Positions 44,831 to 57,869 of a DNA stretch of 64,000 nucleotides are shown piece after piece. Source of the DNA: Gigaspora margarita (lineage: Eukaryota; Glomeromycota; Glomeromycetes; Diversisporales; Gigasporaceae); NCBI GenBank assembly GCA_009809945.1, contig WTPW01000072.1:161565-225564 (forward strand), written 5' to 3'. The first letter of the stretch is position 1. The number at the start of each line of letters is the position of its first letter. A program made the position numbers and the translations under genes. Below the pieces are notes generated by a model that searched no databases, was not told the DNA's origin, and saw only the letters and a list, made by a program, of their open reading frames with translations.

Positions 44831-46940
44831 CTTATACAATTATATTTAAAAATAAAATAAAAATAAAAGAATATTGTTATTTTTTACAATTTGTAATATT
44901 GCAAGTAAATCATATAATAGAATGATTGATGTATTGACCAATAAAAATAAAAGTTATTTAATTTATTATTGTATAACAAAATAGTACATTATATATTTCA
45001 AAGTATTTTTATATATAAATTAAAAAAATTCAAATTTTATCTAAAATAACCCTAACTCTAAACTAGTTAATTGATTTGACAAAAAAATTATTAATTAATA
45101 ATTGATTGAAAAAATCTTATTTAATCAATTAAAATTTAATTATATGCCTTATAATTAATCTATTATAAAATTTATAGGCTCAAGTACATAAATATATTGA
45201 TTCTAATAATGCTGACTAAAAGTACTTTGGGCCAATAACCAAAACCAAAACTCCAACACTTTGCTCAAAACTATACCAAAATTTAAAACTAAGTTTATAT
45301 ATAAAGTATAAGACAAATTTGTTTTATGCTTAATTTAGTATAAACAAATCATTATAATGTACTTTCTGACAACCAAATTTCTAACAATTACTTTTCAACA
45401 CCAACCCATTTCTAACACAACACAACCACCATTTTTCTTTACCAATAACAGTTTTACCAACATACTCTGCCTAAAAAAACTACTTATCTAGTGACTATTC
45501 ACCTTTTCAACAACTATTTATTCCCAACATACTCTTTATTTAACACTTCTTAACAATTACTACATTCCCAATAACCATCCTTTTTTCCCAACAATTACTT
45601 TTACTAGTCACTTTACCAATACTAGTGTTTTGATTTCATGATAAATTCAGACATCAAAATTAGAGAGTTTTACTAGGATTGATCAAAGAACTTTAATTAT
45701 AAATTTAAGAACATGAACAAAACTAGCTTTGTATATAATCTGATGAGGATTCAATTCGGATTTAACAGGATCTGGATGGCCTGTCAGAAATAGAAACAGA
45801 AAACTAGATATGATTTGTCTTGAGCTAGTTTTTATTCTAATTTACTGCTATTTTATAATGATTTTTTAGCTGATCTAGTTTAGTTATTGTGAATCAGAAG
45901 TCTGGTTCTAATAGTTTGAATATGGTGCCAATTGGGTTTCCAATTAAAATACCAATAGCAAAAAATGCCATCAGAAATTAAATTATGGGGTTTAATATGG
46001 CAGAGTCACAAGGATTAATGATTAATTAGTAATCATTGCCCAAAGTGTTCACTAACATTCTCTATATCATATGCATTTGATATGGCACATTATTACTAAT
46101 ATCATGTTCAGTGTAATTACTATCATATAATAAATAATTTATAAACCATAATTCACACATATAATTTATTAGAATTTTTATTAACACTCTTAAAACCTAC
46201 TTTTATATTTGTACTACACATTTTGAATATTAGAAAAAAGATTTATTCTTTTTTTTTTAAGATCGCTATCTGCTTTAGGCGAAGAAATGCATATAAAAGA
46301 AAATAATGGTATCATAATTTTTAATGCATTTTGTATTATAGTATCTAGATAATAATCTAGATCTTAATTTTGATCTTGAATCCAAGTGCTCTGTTTTTCA
46401 CTCTGCTACAAAGAACTGTCATATTTATAAGAAAAAAATTTGGCTTAGCTACTGATCATTACAAAATTAGCTAGTACTTATCACTGTTTCCATTTCCTGT
46501 TTATTTATTAATAATCATAAAATTGAAAATGGAATAATAAATAAAAAAAAATAAAACAAAATGTCATTTTTAAGCTTACTTTTTATTTATTACATATTAG
46601 CAACAATATTATAAATAAAAGAATTAATTGTTATGAATTATTTTAATTTCATAAAAAAATTTTTAACTCCTTATCATTCTAAGACTTAAAAATTAATACT
46701 TTTTCTATTTTTTTTCTTTGTGTTTTATGAAGTTATCTCTAAACTTTGCAGAACACAGCTTAAAAAAACAACTAAAATTTTCAAACACTAATCTTTATTA
46801 TTTTTTAATTAATTGATCTAGATTACTATTGATTTTATGCTATGCTATTTAGTGCACTATACTGTGCATATAATATTTCTTTAGTTTCAATCCTTTAGAT
46901 ATTGTCTTAAAGCTACATTAAAAGAATATAAAAAGTTATA
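44830..46940. other. AT-rich intergenic with a G-poor tract
   Basis: No gene is recognised. About 45360-45610 is almost free of G on the + strand, with recurring CAACAATTACTTTTC and TTCCCAACAAT units. This is a strand-biased low-complexity tract. Confidence 0.5.
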
Positions 46941-47230
46941 TTCAATACATGCTAGAGGACTCAGACCTTTACAATAATACCCTCTGTAACTTGCTTTATA
47001 TTTATTATATACTATTTCGAAATCTATGCTATCATATATTAACATGTTACTGTTATACTGCATATAATGACCTTATGATATCATACTACCTGTTCTTAAT
47101 TAACCCTAAACTATTACAAATATCATGTTACTTGCTCTTCCCTCTTTACAATAATACTACCTTTTCTTTTAGTATCACTATTATTATTTACAACCTATAA
47201 TATTCTCCTGATCCTTATACTTCTACCTGA

Positions 47231-48172
47231 TTACTATTTACTATAACCATATCCTTACTGAGCACTGGTCAACCAAAGATAATAATACAGTACCAGGGTA
47301 TTGAAATAGAAAATTCTAATAGCTCATTGATATCAGAGCAAAATAGTGAATATAGTTGGTTAGGACAAAGCAAAGTGCTGACAGTAATTTCAAAGCCATT
47401 ACTAAAGAATAACCAGAAGTATATTTTAAAGTATAAAGATATTCTATCTGGCAAAGCGGGCAGGTACAATACATCCAAACCTGGCGAAGAAGAAAGTTTA
47501 TTGTGTAGTTTACAGAGTGTAGAATCTTTAGATAATCAGCTAATAATGGATCAGAATTTTGATATAAATTTAGTGAACAATTTAGTAAATAGTTTAGATT
47601 GTAATATTAGTAGTAGTAAAAATAGTTTTTGGATATATACAGATGGCTTGTTAATTTATGAAGGGAATAGATGTAGTATGGGTAGTGGTTGGGTACAGGT
47701 AGACGAAGAATATAAATTGGTATTAAGGAAGGGTTACACAAATTTGAAGGATTGGCTATCATCGACAAAGCCTGAGCTTATCGCAATATGGTTAGCTCTT
47801 TTTACCATTCCAACAAGCTGTCATATCTGTATGTACTCAGATAGTGCAGCAGTGATTGCTAGTATTAACAAGGTTAAAAATGAATGGAGATTCAACAGAA
47901 TCTTTAAAGAAAAGAATTGGGACATCTTAATCAAAATTGCAAATCTTATTAAAGCAAAAAAGATTAATCTCAAACTCAAAAAAATTAAGGGGCATAGCAA
48001 CAATAAGTGGAATGATAAAGCAGATGCGCTAGCAAAAAAGACCACAACACTAGTGCAACTGACAGATATCCACGCAGATCCCAATACAAGAATCTCCTTC
48101 ACTCTGTACTGGGGTGAATATAAAGTAGAAAAGGTGACTAGACCATTTCTTAAAAAGATCTTTGAAACATGA
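47231..48172 (+). CDS. LINE RNase H-containing open frame
   Basis: The frame is open from about 47231 (upstream stop) to TGA at 48170-48172. Counting from the Leu codon at 47327 as residue 1, the RNase H motifs are D106 (FWIYTDGLL), E150 (TKPELIAIWLAL), D172 (MYSDSAAVI), and H223 with D233 (IKGHSNNKWNDKADALAK). All four acidic catalytic positions are present, so the domain could fold and act if expressed. The role is removal of template RNA during LINE reverse transcription. There is no ATG-based start, since the region is the internal part of a longer ORF2. Confidence 0.8.
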   Translation, partial: LLFTITISLLSTGQPKIIIQYQGIEIENSNSSLISEQNSEYSWLGQSKVLTVISKPLLKNNQKYILKYKDILSGKAGRYNTSKPGEEESLLCSLQSVESLDNQLIMDQNFDINLVNNLVNSLDCNISSSKNSFWIYTDGLLIYEGNRCSMGSGWVQVDEEYKLVLRKGYTNLKDWLSSTKPELIAIWLALFTIPTSCHICMYSDSAAVIASINKVKNEWRFNRIFKEKNWDILIKIANLIKAKKINLKLKKIKGHSNNKWNDKADALAKKTTTLVQLTDIHADPNTRISFTLYWGEYKVEKVTRPFLKKIFET

Positions 48173-49090
48173 AATGGTACAAATTGGAGATTAACAGAGT
48201 CAATTCTAGCCCTAGAACCTGAAACAAATAATTCCAAGTTAGATTGGCATACATACTGGAAAAGAATAAAGAAACTAAAAGGAGTAAGATGTAATACTCT
48301 GCAAAAAAGCAAAAAACTCGCAATACAGCTGAAATGTCTTTCAGGAAATTTACTGGTACTTAAGATCCTTGTGACAAGAAGGCTAGAGATTTATTCAATT
48401 GATAGTTGTATAGTGTGTAATACTAGTACCTCAGAGACTCAGGATCATTAGCTAAGTCTCTTATTATAAGACAACGTGGCAAAATATTAAAAGTTCAGCG
48501 ATCAATTTAGTATGGTCCAGATTCACGAAAAAAGAAAAGTATCATTGTCCAAAACACCTTCTTCACAAAATACTAATTGGGTTATCAGAAGCTAATATAC
48601 AAGAAAAAAGAAGATTATGGATTAAAGGCTTAACTTCTGTAGGCTCATTTGACACAATTAAGAATCTTCTTACTCATCAAAAACAACTGCACGTACAATA
48701 GAACTCGCTATACACATAATGTGGAATGGGTTTTATGACTTTATATGGAAGGACAGATGTGTTAAAGTAATAGATTGGAAAGAAAAACAAAACATAAGAA
48801 AGAAGGATAAAAGAGAAGCGAGAGACAAGAATTTGAAGCGAAAGAAAATATTATTTAACTCTAAAGGAAAAAAAAATCAAGATAGCCAAAAGAGATGAAG
48901 CTTCAGCAAAAGAAATAAAGTTACAAAAAACATGAAATGATACTATTTTGAATTGGATACAGAAGGGTGTAAACCCCTTCTGGACAAGCTCATAAAAGAG
49001 CTTTCTTCTAGCTTATCTGTAAGCCAGTGCGATGGGTTGCATCTGGGTGTCTTTTAGGCAACTGGGTGAAGTCGGGCTTTCAATTAGTCT
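47231..49090 (+). mobile_element. LINE 3' part with complete RNase H domain
   Basis: Contains a complete type I RNase H domain followed by C-terminal sequence with CIVCNTSTSETQDH (zinc-type motif) near 48410-48450 and a lysine-rich tail region. The 3' end is near the GTGAAGTCGGGCTTTCAATT segment and an AAATAAATATATATAG tail. Reverse transcriptase is not present upstream, so the copy is 5' truncated. The RNase H sequence is well diverged from that of the LINE at 37915. Confidence 0.75.
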
Positions 49091-49749
49091 TAGAAATAAA
49101 TATATATAGATTAAATGTACTACAAACTAAGAAATCAAGTCACGGCAAGATCCGTCAAAGTAATAAAAAAAAAATTTACCTCAACCATCTTTAATTAAAT
49201 TTAACATATATTCTCCTTTACATTCTACTTCCTTTTACTCTCTTCCTACCCCTATCTCTTAAACATTTCTTTCTCTACTCTTTATTGTACTTTTTTGACA
49301 TTTACTTCAAAATATTAACCATCTTTCAATATTATGCCAACTACTAAAAATGTTTTTTGATTATTTTTATTATCTTAACTATTAGGAATAATTTAAATAT
49401 TTATTTTTATTTTTTTTTTTCTTTTAATTTTATTCTATTTATTTTATTTTTATTCATACTATATTAAAACTCTTCCCAACAACATTTTGATTCATCAGAA
49501 TTTTTTCTGACAAGATTATAATTTTATGTTTAATTTATTGATTTTTATCTTAAAAATAACGGAGATGTTAAAAATCGCAACTATTGAATTTGATTACAGA
49601 ATTTATGCACATTTGTTTCTTTAATAAATAGCTCACTACATCTGTATTCTCTAGTATGCGAACCTTGTTTATTCTATAATTTTTATATATATAAAATATA
49701 TATGAAATATACGTTAATTTATCAATTTAATTCGACTATCTTTTTATTA
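49091..49749. other. intergenic, nothing recognised
   Basis: Pyrimidine-rich and AT-rich low complexity (CTTTACATTCTACTTCC and similar). No gene. Confidence 0.35.
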
Positions 49750-50580
49750 ATGGGTATCCGTTTGGCCTTTGTACTAAATTTAGTACACACAAAAAAAATA
49801 ATTTTGAACTAATTATTGGACCAAATTTAATAAAATTTTGCCAATATATATTTGAATATTAGAACTATCTTTTTGTACAATTTTAGTAATATTTATTAAT
49901 AAAAAGTTTTTATAGCTTACTCTTAAACTTGCTGTATTGTTCTTAAATTTTGTTGTACTAAATTTAGTATAGCAGTAAAAAAAAAAACATCATAGTATAC
50001 AAAAACTTGTAATAAAATTAAAAAAAAAATAAATTTTTGGAATGTTTGAGATCCTATTTTGATTTTGGTATAGTTAAAAAAAATAAATAATAATTTTTTT
50101 AAATAGCTTAAATAAACNTGTTTTATAGTNACNCACATCTAAAAATNGTTAGTCTTTTATATATTTTATATAGTAAAACATAGTAAAAACATAGTAAAAA
50201 ATTTGTAAACTTAAATTACTTATAACTTCTTATATACTAAACCAATTTTAATGATTTTACTATCAATAGAATCAGAAAAATTATCTCTACAATCTTATTA
50301 AAAATTTAACAAAATTTTATTAAATAAATTTTTTGTTATTTATAATTTAGTGTTTTTTTTGGTTGCACTTTTAGTAGCAATCTAATTTTTAAATATATTG
50401 ATATAACTTTTGATAAGCAAGTTGATTTTTAAATATACCAAAATGAAATATAAATATAGGATTATATATTGGATAAATTTAATTTAAAGTTATTAATATC
50501 AATTTTTCAAAATTTAACTTTTAATACTGTACTAAAATTAGTACATTGTACTAAATTTAGTACAGCAAACAGATACCCAT
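49750..50580. mobile_element. 831-bp MITE with TGTACTAAATTTAGTACA subterminal dyads
   Basis: The ends are ATGGGTATCCGTTTGGC and CAAACAGATACCCAT, flanked by TA on each side (49748-49749 and 50581-50582). Each end carries the perfect 18-bp dyad TGTACTAAATTTAGTACA or a close variant. Four ambiguous bases lie at 50118-50147. No coding sequence. Confidence 0.8.
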
Positions 50581-50589
50581 TAACATTCC

Positions 50590-51370
50590 AGTTACTAAAC
50601 TTGTCTGAACCTAACTATTGGGCCATGTGATTTAGTATCTTGCTTTCTTCAAATTAATGAATTATCAATAAAGCAGTATTAAAAGATCGATAATTTAATT
50701 ATGTTTTGTCACGTAAATATTTAATAAAGAAATAAATCAATTTATAATAAAGTATAGCATACATATAGTAGTTATAGTTTATATATAAAATTATAATACA
50801 TAAAAGTATATTTAGTCTATTAGACATTTAGATATTTTGACATTATTTAGATATTTTAATGCTATTAGTTATTTTGATATTATTTAGACATTTTGATACT
50901 ATTTAAACATTCAGCAATATTTTAGAATATCATTACTAATTTAGTCTTTTGATATGCTAAATGCCAAAAGTCTAAATAGTTTAAAAAATTTTGGCTAACA
51001 TCACTAATCCTGACTACCAGAACATATTTTTAACAAAAAGTAAATTGGCAGTGCATCAGGTTAGAATTCTAAGTAACCAAAATTATTATTAATATTGTCA
51101 AAGGATTATAATAAATGAAATCAAAGTAAAAAATTCTATATATTTGTATAGTTTTTGTCTTTGACAAGAAACAAAAAATAATTAGAAATAAATAAATGCT
51201 TTCATTTAAATGAAAATAGATCTTACTAAAGGAAATTTAAAACCAAATTTTTCATCTTAACAAAGAAATAAAAAATAATTAATATTGAAAAATGCCTTCA
51301 TTTAAATGAAAATATTGATCCTGCCAAAGAATAGGAATTGAAATAGATTCATTTTTTAAAAAATAAACCT
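50590..51370. other. AT-rich intergenic
   Basis: A degenerate run of ATTTAGATATTTTGA units lies at about 50815-50960. No gene is recognised. Confidence 0.4.
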
Positions 51371-52080
51371 ATTCGATGCTACTTGGTTTGTATATGAATA
51401 GATTTTGAACAAAGTTCAGTTCTAGAGGTTCTTACCATATAAAGCCTCTGTTATTTTCTCTTCAGTTTGTCACTGCTACTTGACAAACTGGACAACTACT
51501 ACAACGAAATCTATAAGTGAACCTAGAACAACAACTCCAAGACTCCAAGAATGAATAATAACTCTAATGACCAACAGATTTTTGGGATAAGATCAAGTTA
51601 ACGTAATTTTTCTTTTCAAAATTGATTAGTCCTACTACAAATCTTATAAAAGGTGAGACTGTGGTTAGTGAATTCTTTTTTTGGAAAAAAATAAAAAAAA
51701 TAAAAAATATAAAAAATAAAAAAAACAAAAGCCAAATGTCCACCTACAATTCAATCGCATATGGAATGTTCGGAGGAAGTGAACTTGGTTTGCCATTCTG
51801 TACATGACAAACAGGCCTTTTTATAAACTATTCACTGCTATACATAAATAGATTTGAGCAAAGTTCATGTTCTTAGAGGTTCGCTATGACTTGGCTGCAT
51901 GAAGTCTCTGTCATTTACTATAGAACAATGACTACAAGTCTCTATGAATGAATGACAACTACAGATTTTTCAGGATGTGATCAAGTTAATGTAACTTTTT
52001 CCTTTCCAAAATCAATTAGACCCACTACAAATCTTATAACAAGATGAGGCTGTAGTTAGTGAATTCTTTTTCTCAAATTT
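51370..52080. repeat. old tandem duplication, about 430-bp unit
   Basis: TTTGAACAAAGTTCAGTTCT at 51405 through TTAGTGAATTCTTTTT at 51668 is repeated at 51845-52070 with substitutions and deletions. Landmarks are GATCAAGTTAACGTAA/GATCAAGTTAATGTAA and CTACAAATCTTATAA. A 61-codon open frame in the first copy is not conserved in the second. Confidence 0.75.
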
Positions 52081-52239
52081 TTGTCAAAAAATATTAGAAA
52101 TGAATAAATGTCTTTGTGTAAATAAAAATGGATCTTGCCAAGGAATTGAAGTTTTATACAATTTTTTAAAATAAACACTTTGTTTAAATGAAAATGGATC
52201 TTGCAATTTTGTCACACAATTTTTTAAAAATTAAACATT

Positions 52240-52870
52240 TTTGCAAGTGTGCCTTATCTCTGTAGATTTTTGATAAAAGTAAATTATTTTTTTCAACTTC
52301 ATAACAAAATACATTATTATCAAATATCTGCAGAGATGGGGCATGCTAATGGAATGTATAACTCCAATTCTTTTATTATAACATCTAACATTAAATGCTC
52401 TATTGATGTGCCCTATTTCTGCATGTTTTTTGATAAGAAGTAAATGCCTTGCACTTACCCTTTTTAACTCGATTCTATTCTTATAACAATATCTGGCTTA
52501 AACTTTCTCCTATCTCTGTATATTTTAAATAAAGGTAATGCCTTATGTTTATTCTTTAAATTCAATTCCTTTTTTAAACAAAATCCAATATTACACAATA
52601 TTATCAAAAATCTGCAGAGATGGGGCATGCAGTGGAACATACTGTAAGTGAATTTATATTCACCTTTTCAATTCTAATTCTTTCATCGTAACAACATCCA
52701 AAATTAAATGTTCTACTAGCATGCCCATTTATGCAGTTCTTTAATACTGTTGACTAGTAAATAAATGTCTTATATTCAATTATAATAACAAGTCCAATGT
52801 TAATTGTTCCACTAGTTGTGTTCTCTTGCAAATTTTTGATAATAAGTAAAAACCTTAACTTGCACATCAT
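52240..52870. repeat. degenerate tandem repeat array
   Basis: TATCTCTGTAGATTTTTGAT, CTGCAGAGATGGGGCATGC and TAAATGCCTT recur three to four times with spacing of roughly 150-300 bp, giving an old array with alternating orientation. No coding potential. Confidence 0.55.
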
Positions 52871-52879
52871 GTAACTTCA

Positions 52880-54450
52880 TGAAACTCAAAGCAAAATCTC
52901 ATATAAAACTATTATAGAAAATGGTCATGAAACCTACCGGAATGGCAACTCCAGAAAAGCGGCAACTCCAATATTTAAACCAAAAAAGGTGACAATATAG
53001 AAAAAATTAGTATTAGCATTAATATAAATAAATAAAATAAATAAACAAAACTTATCTATTGATATATCAATCTGTGCAACTATTGCGATATCACATGTAG
53101 ATTTTATTACTCGTATACAATTTAAAATTTTAAATAAAACTTAAATGAACTTTAAAGGTCTTTTTAAATACCTGTTTTGTTGCATATAATCACTTAGAAC
53201 ATTTGAAAAGATCCTTTTAGTAGACTCTACAAAGAGGAATAAAAGTAAAAATGATTCAAATTAACCGTCTAATCTACCTTATAAAAAGCTACCTCTTAGC
53301 AAACGCTTTAAAGCTACAACTAAAGTGCTCTTTTATCAATAATGAGAGTTGTAGTGCTCTTGATTCACAGTTATTATTAAAGCAAAGCTGGGCTTGTTTT
53401 GCAATACTTCAAAGAGCATCTTAACATTTGTGCTAAAAAATTACAAGTTTTAAGCTTGATTTTATTTAATAAAAAATAAAGCAATACGGGTATTTTTGGT
53501 ACAAAACAAAAGCATGATACCTGTGGTGTAAAACTTGTTTAAAATTGAATATTATTTGCTATTAATTAATCAAAACAGTCAATAAAAAGTCATGCCGATG
53601 TATGTTACATAAATGAAAAATTAATACTAAGATCATCAGAGATGGACATGTCCTGTGACTGCTATGTACTATACCAGGTGAAGATTGCAGGATTTTCTTT
53701 AATTAAATATGGTTCTTTTTTAAAATCTAAATTGCATATTATAAGCACAAAATGTATGTGCATCACAAATTTTTACACTATATATTATAAACTCTCAGCT
53801 GCGTACTATATCCAGGGTCTATATAGGGTTCTAAAATTGGTAGAATGTAACAGACCCGGGTCTTGTATCTGGTCATTTACAGTAATACTTAATGTTACAG
53901 TCTCTAATCAAGATCTAAACAGATCAATAGACTTAAAGACCTAATAATTTACAAGGAGAAAAAATTGGTAGTTTATGTTCAAAAAAAAAATAACATATAA
54001 AAAAAAATCAGAACAAAAGTAAAAACTAAAACTTATTGTTACCTGGACCTAAATTTTCATGACCCATTTTGCCCAAGCTCAAAATCCCTATTAGTATTCT
54101 AACAAGCAAAACAAATCATAAAGAACGAAATATATTAGTTCCTATTTTGAAATAAAATAAATTGGGTACTTATCACTTGATGTATTTCTGAATACCAAAA
54201 TGGCAATAGACTTGAACAGCCAAGCAAGTACAGCGTGGCAATTACTCTCTTATTTACTAAATAGCTTTTTTATTTAAATCACTGTTAGCAAGAATCGATC
54301 TTATCACTCATGTTGACAGAGACCTTATTATAGGTAAATCATGACCCACCAACTGAACTAAGTCATGAATATCACAACTTTTAAAAAAGTTTTTTCCCTA
54401 TAACCAACATTAGTGTTACAGGTTGCCCAATTAGACTATATTTGCATTAT
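52880..54450. other. intergenic, nothing firm
   Basis: A worn copy of the AACTCCA repeat lies at 52943-52985. The open frame 53642-53944 has no recognisable motif. The stretch 53930-54130 resembles 31010-31100. Confidence 0.35.
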
Positions 54451-54458
54451 ATTGATAA

Positions 54459-54746
54459 AACTACCCCAAGAGTACCCCAAAAAATTTTCAAAACGTGACA
54501 ACAAGCCAATCACAGCTGAAGATTAGGCATAACGTAATAGTAACATGATCAGGAAAAACGTTCTTTTTGCCAAAAATCGCTGATAACTCAAAAATCTGCA
54601 TACGAAACTATCTTTTAGTTCTAACAAAAAGTTCTCATTGAGCGATTTTACTATATATCTTGATAACAATAAATACTAACTCTAAAATTAATGAACATTT
54701 AAGAATTTAATTATCAAAAATTTTTTTGGAGTGCTTTTGGGTAGTT
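54459..54746. mobile_element. small MITE, AACTACCCCAAG ends
   Basis: The left end is AACTACCCCAAGAGTACCCC followed by AAAAAATTTT. The right end, read inverted, is AACTACCCAAAAGCACTCC followed by AAAAAAATTTT. The interior (AACTCAAAAATC, GTTCTAACAAAAAG, TTTTACTATATATC) resembles that of the MITEs at 24007 and 59926. Confidence 0.75.
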
Positions 54747-54847
54747 ATTTTTTTTAAAATCAAAAACATGATCTACAAAATGATCTACATAATCAAAAAA
54801 ACATAAATTAAATGAAATACAGTAAATATTGGTTTATTACATTCATC

Positions 54848-56707
54848 ATGACAATGAAAGCAGAAATTGACCCGAAACCATACCAAACGCCAAGCCAGAA
54901 TTAGTCGAATTCATAGAAAAGGCTGTCAATGTTACTAATAATGCGTTATCACCTATTGTCCCAATGCTCGACGTTGTCATAACTTTAATAAATGAAATAT
55001 TTGTAATTTATGAGAATGCANAATTCAATAAAAGAATGTCCAGATTTATAATTAACCGCATTTTATCCGTCGAAACAACCATAAAATTCCTGAAATCACA
55101 NACAAAACACAATGAAAATTTTCAGNACTTACAACATCAAGAATNATTTGTAAATTTTCAAGCTACTTTGAGGAAGATTAAAATGTTTGTGGAAAAAGTG
55201 ACACGGTTAAGAGCATTTGAAACATTTTTGTGTGCAACAAAGATAAAGAAGGAGTTTACCGAGTTAATGAAAGAATATGAAGCCTGTATGACTGATTTGA
55301 ATTTTACAATGATCATAGTTTTTAATGAACAACGAAGAATTGATAATAATATTTTGACGGATACATACCAAAATAATTAAGGTATTAAAAAAATTTTTTT
55401 TTTGTATCATACTTGTTGGAAACTAATCAATCCTCTCAATAATGTAACATATCTTGGGGATTAGTTATTGTTCTATAAATTCACGTTATTGCCAATTTTG
55501 ATACGTAATTCTAATGAAAAGATTTCCAACAATTAATGTAGGATACAAAAGCATCTCTTTATCAAGAGATATGTCATATTAAAAACAAACTCGAAAGTAC
55601 TAAAGACTCGATTCGACAAATCGATCCAATCTTTCTAAAGAAACCATCACTTTGCCGCAGATCAGTTCGTTGTAGGTGGTAAATTAGAACGAATAATAAA
55701 AATGGTCTATAAAGATTTCATCGAAGTAGCGTGTAAATCATGTGATACAGGAGATCAAAGATTTCGTCGTGAGTTATTAATTCTGGGAAAATTGGACAAA
55801 TGTCAGAATATTATAAAATTTTATGGGCTTTCTGAGATTGATAGNAAAGAAGTTAAGATTTTCGAGTGGGCCGAAAAGGGGAATTTGAAAAAAGGTCTAT
55901 AACAAAGAACTCATTTTTTGGAATTTAAAAGCACGGATTCTGTTTGAAGTTTGCAAAGGGATCATGTTTTTAGACTCTGTATTTTTCATAATGATATTCG
56001 ATGTGAGAATATAATGGTAGGTTATGGAAAATAATTTTTTTCTACATAATCCGTATTTTATTAAATTTTAATTATATAACATAATTGATTGTTTAAATGT
56101 CACGTTTCATGAAGCTCAAACTTGCAAATTTTTATTTCGCAGTACAGCATAACGATAATGAGAAAAATATGGCAATAAATTAGTCAATAGACGTTGTTAA
56201 ATTGGATGGCTCCTGAGAAAATTCGTAAACTATTTACAGAATCGGGAAATTCTAATCAAGTTCCATATAGTAAAAAATGTGAAATTTTCAGGTGGTTTTT
56301 TTTCTTTGTTCTATCATAGTATTTTTTTTCAAAATTATTGTTACAATTGGTTCGTAATTNATAATTTTTTTTTATTACAGTTTTGGAATGCTTATATGGG
56401 AATTAACTTACCAAAAAACTCCTTATAGTAATATGAAATCAAATGATGTAATAATTCATGTTACGAAAGGCAATAGAGAAATTTGTGATTATTTTCTTGT
56501 TCCGGAAAATAAAGTTATTCATGAAAGCTTTTAGATATGATTCAACTTGGTGGGTTTTTGACATAATATTTAGATAATATAAATTACAAACTCTAATATT
56601 TACAGCTATTAAATATTATTTGATTTTTTAAAGCATGGAGAGAAGTTCCAGAAGAAAGAATCAATATTAATGCATTATCTTCAAAACTTTTAGAATTGGT
56701 TTTTTAA
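54848..56707 (+). pseudogene. MLKL-like helical-bundle + pseudokinase gene, second duplication copy
   Basis: Aligned with the intact gene, this has exon 1 from 54848 to about 55381 and exon 2 from 55542. Exon 3 begins near 56096, exon 4 begins after TTACAG near 56380, and exon 5 ends with TAA at 56705-56707. One C is missing early in exon 1 (GACCCGAAA against GACCCCGAAA, near 54873), which breaks the frame after about eight codons. The end of exon 1 is altered, extra bases occur near 55674, and exons 2 and 3 have further shifts. Ambiguous bases at 55021, 55101, 55126, 55145 and 55845 make some differences uncertain. From the internal ATG at 54964 the helical domain reads in frame, so a shortened product cannot be excluded. 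Probably a pseudogene. Confidence 0.85.
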
Positions 56708-57269
56708 TGCTTACGCTTATGATAAAGGGCATAACATTTGTACTAATTCTATTTTTTTTTTGTTTCGCTACCGCGTCAAATTTAGCGTATATTTTGCTTG
56801 TCATTCTATCTTCATACTGCGTTGTTTGTCGTTATTTGTCCTTATTTGATATTCATAATTTCTGTTGTTTTCATGGGTTTACTTTTTACCTAGTGTTACA
56901 TTAAAACATTCTTGACTGCGGTTGTCAAGTTGTACATTATTTTCACACTATAATTTATCTTTTATGTCGTTTCGCCTTTATAATACTTATGTTATTGTAT
57001 TTATGCTTTTTTATTTCTTTTATGTAATTTTAATTCATATGATCATAAGATGAGGAAATCACAACTAATTAGCGCTTTAAAATTTTGATCCGTTCATCCT
57101 TACTATATGTGCTTAGGTAACATATCATATAACCTGTCATTTTCTCTGTAGTGTAATCGTCTTTTGCTACTTTTGGCATGTTGTGTCGTTATTATGCAGA
57201 AATCGACATATAAAATTTCCTTTCAATACCCACAAAAGGAAATTTTTACTCCCGCCATTTTTCTTATAT

Positions 57270-57400
57270 TATATATATATATATATATATATTATATATT
57301 GTATTATATTGTATTGTATTATATTATATTATATTATATTATATTATATTATATTATATTTATATTATATTATATTATATTATATTATATTATACATATA
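57270..57400. repeat. (TATAT/TATTA)n microsatellite
   Basis: An uninterrupted ATATT pentanucleotide run, preceded by (AT)n. It generates Tyr/Ile-rich open frames that are not genes. Confidence 0.9.
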
Positions 57401-57628
57401 TTATTATAAAAAAAAAAAAAAAAAAGTTTTTTACGAAACATAGACCCTCTTAATTATATTATGATAAATAAAAATGTAAGATTTTTGACGTTTATATGTT
57501 CATCTCTATCTATATTTACGCTCATCTTCTCGAGCTTTTTTCAATATTTGTTTTTTTTTCTTCTGAATTTTTGCCGGTCTGATGAATTGATAATCGCTGA
57601 TCGTCAAAGGTCATAACGAAAAGACCGT

Positions 57629-57681
57629 AGCGAAATTTTTTGTTACAAAAAAAAGAAAAAAAAAAGTTTTTTTGTAACACA
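57629..57681. repeat. hairpin TTTTTTGTTACAAAA
   Basis: TTTTTTGTTACAAAAAAAAG is followed by an inverted match ending AAGTTTTTTTGTAACA, inside the Helitron-like element. Confidence 0.6.
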
Positions 57682-57869
57682 TTTCCATATCTAAACATAG
57701 TAATACAGTAGTGTCATAAGAACTACAACGAAAGAATCGTGAACTCAGCCTCCTAAGCCCCCTGACCAACACAAATTTTAGATCCGGACTGAATATATTG
57801 AATGTGTAACATTCAGTAACTGTTAGATTTGGCAGGTGATAACACAATATGATCGTTTCACATGACTAA

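Noticed and set aside
46949-47200. Leu/Tyr-rich open frame upstream of the LINE
   Set aside because: Low-complexity AT-rich sequence with internal repeats (TTTACAATAATAC) and no motif.
57164-57443. Tyr/Ile-rich open frames
   Set aside because: Translation of an ATATT microsatellite and poly-A.
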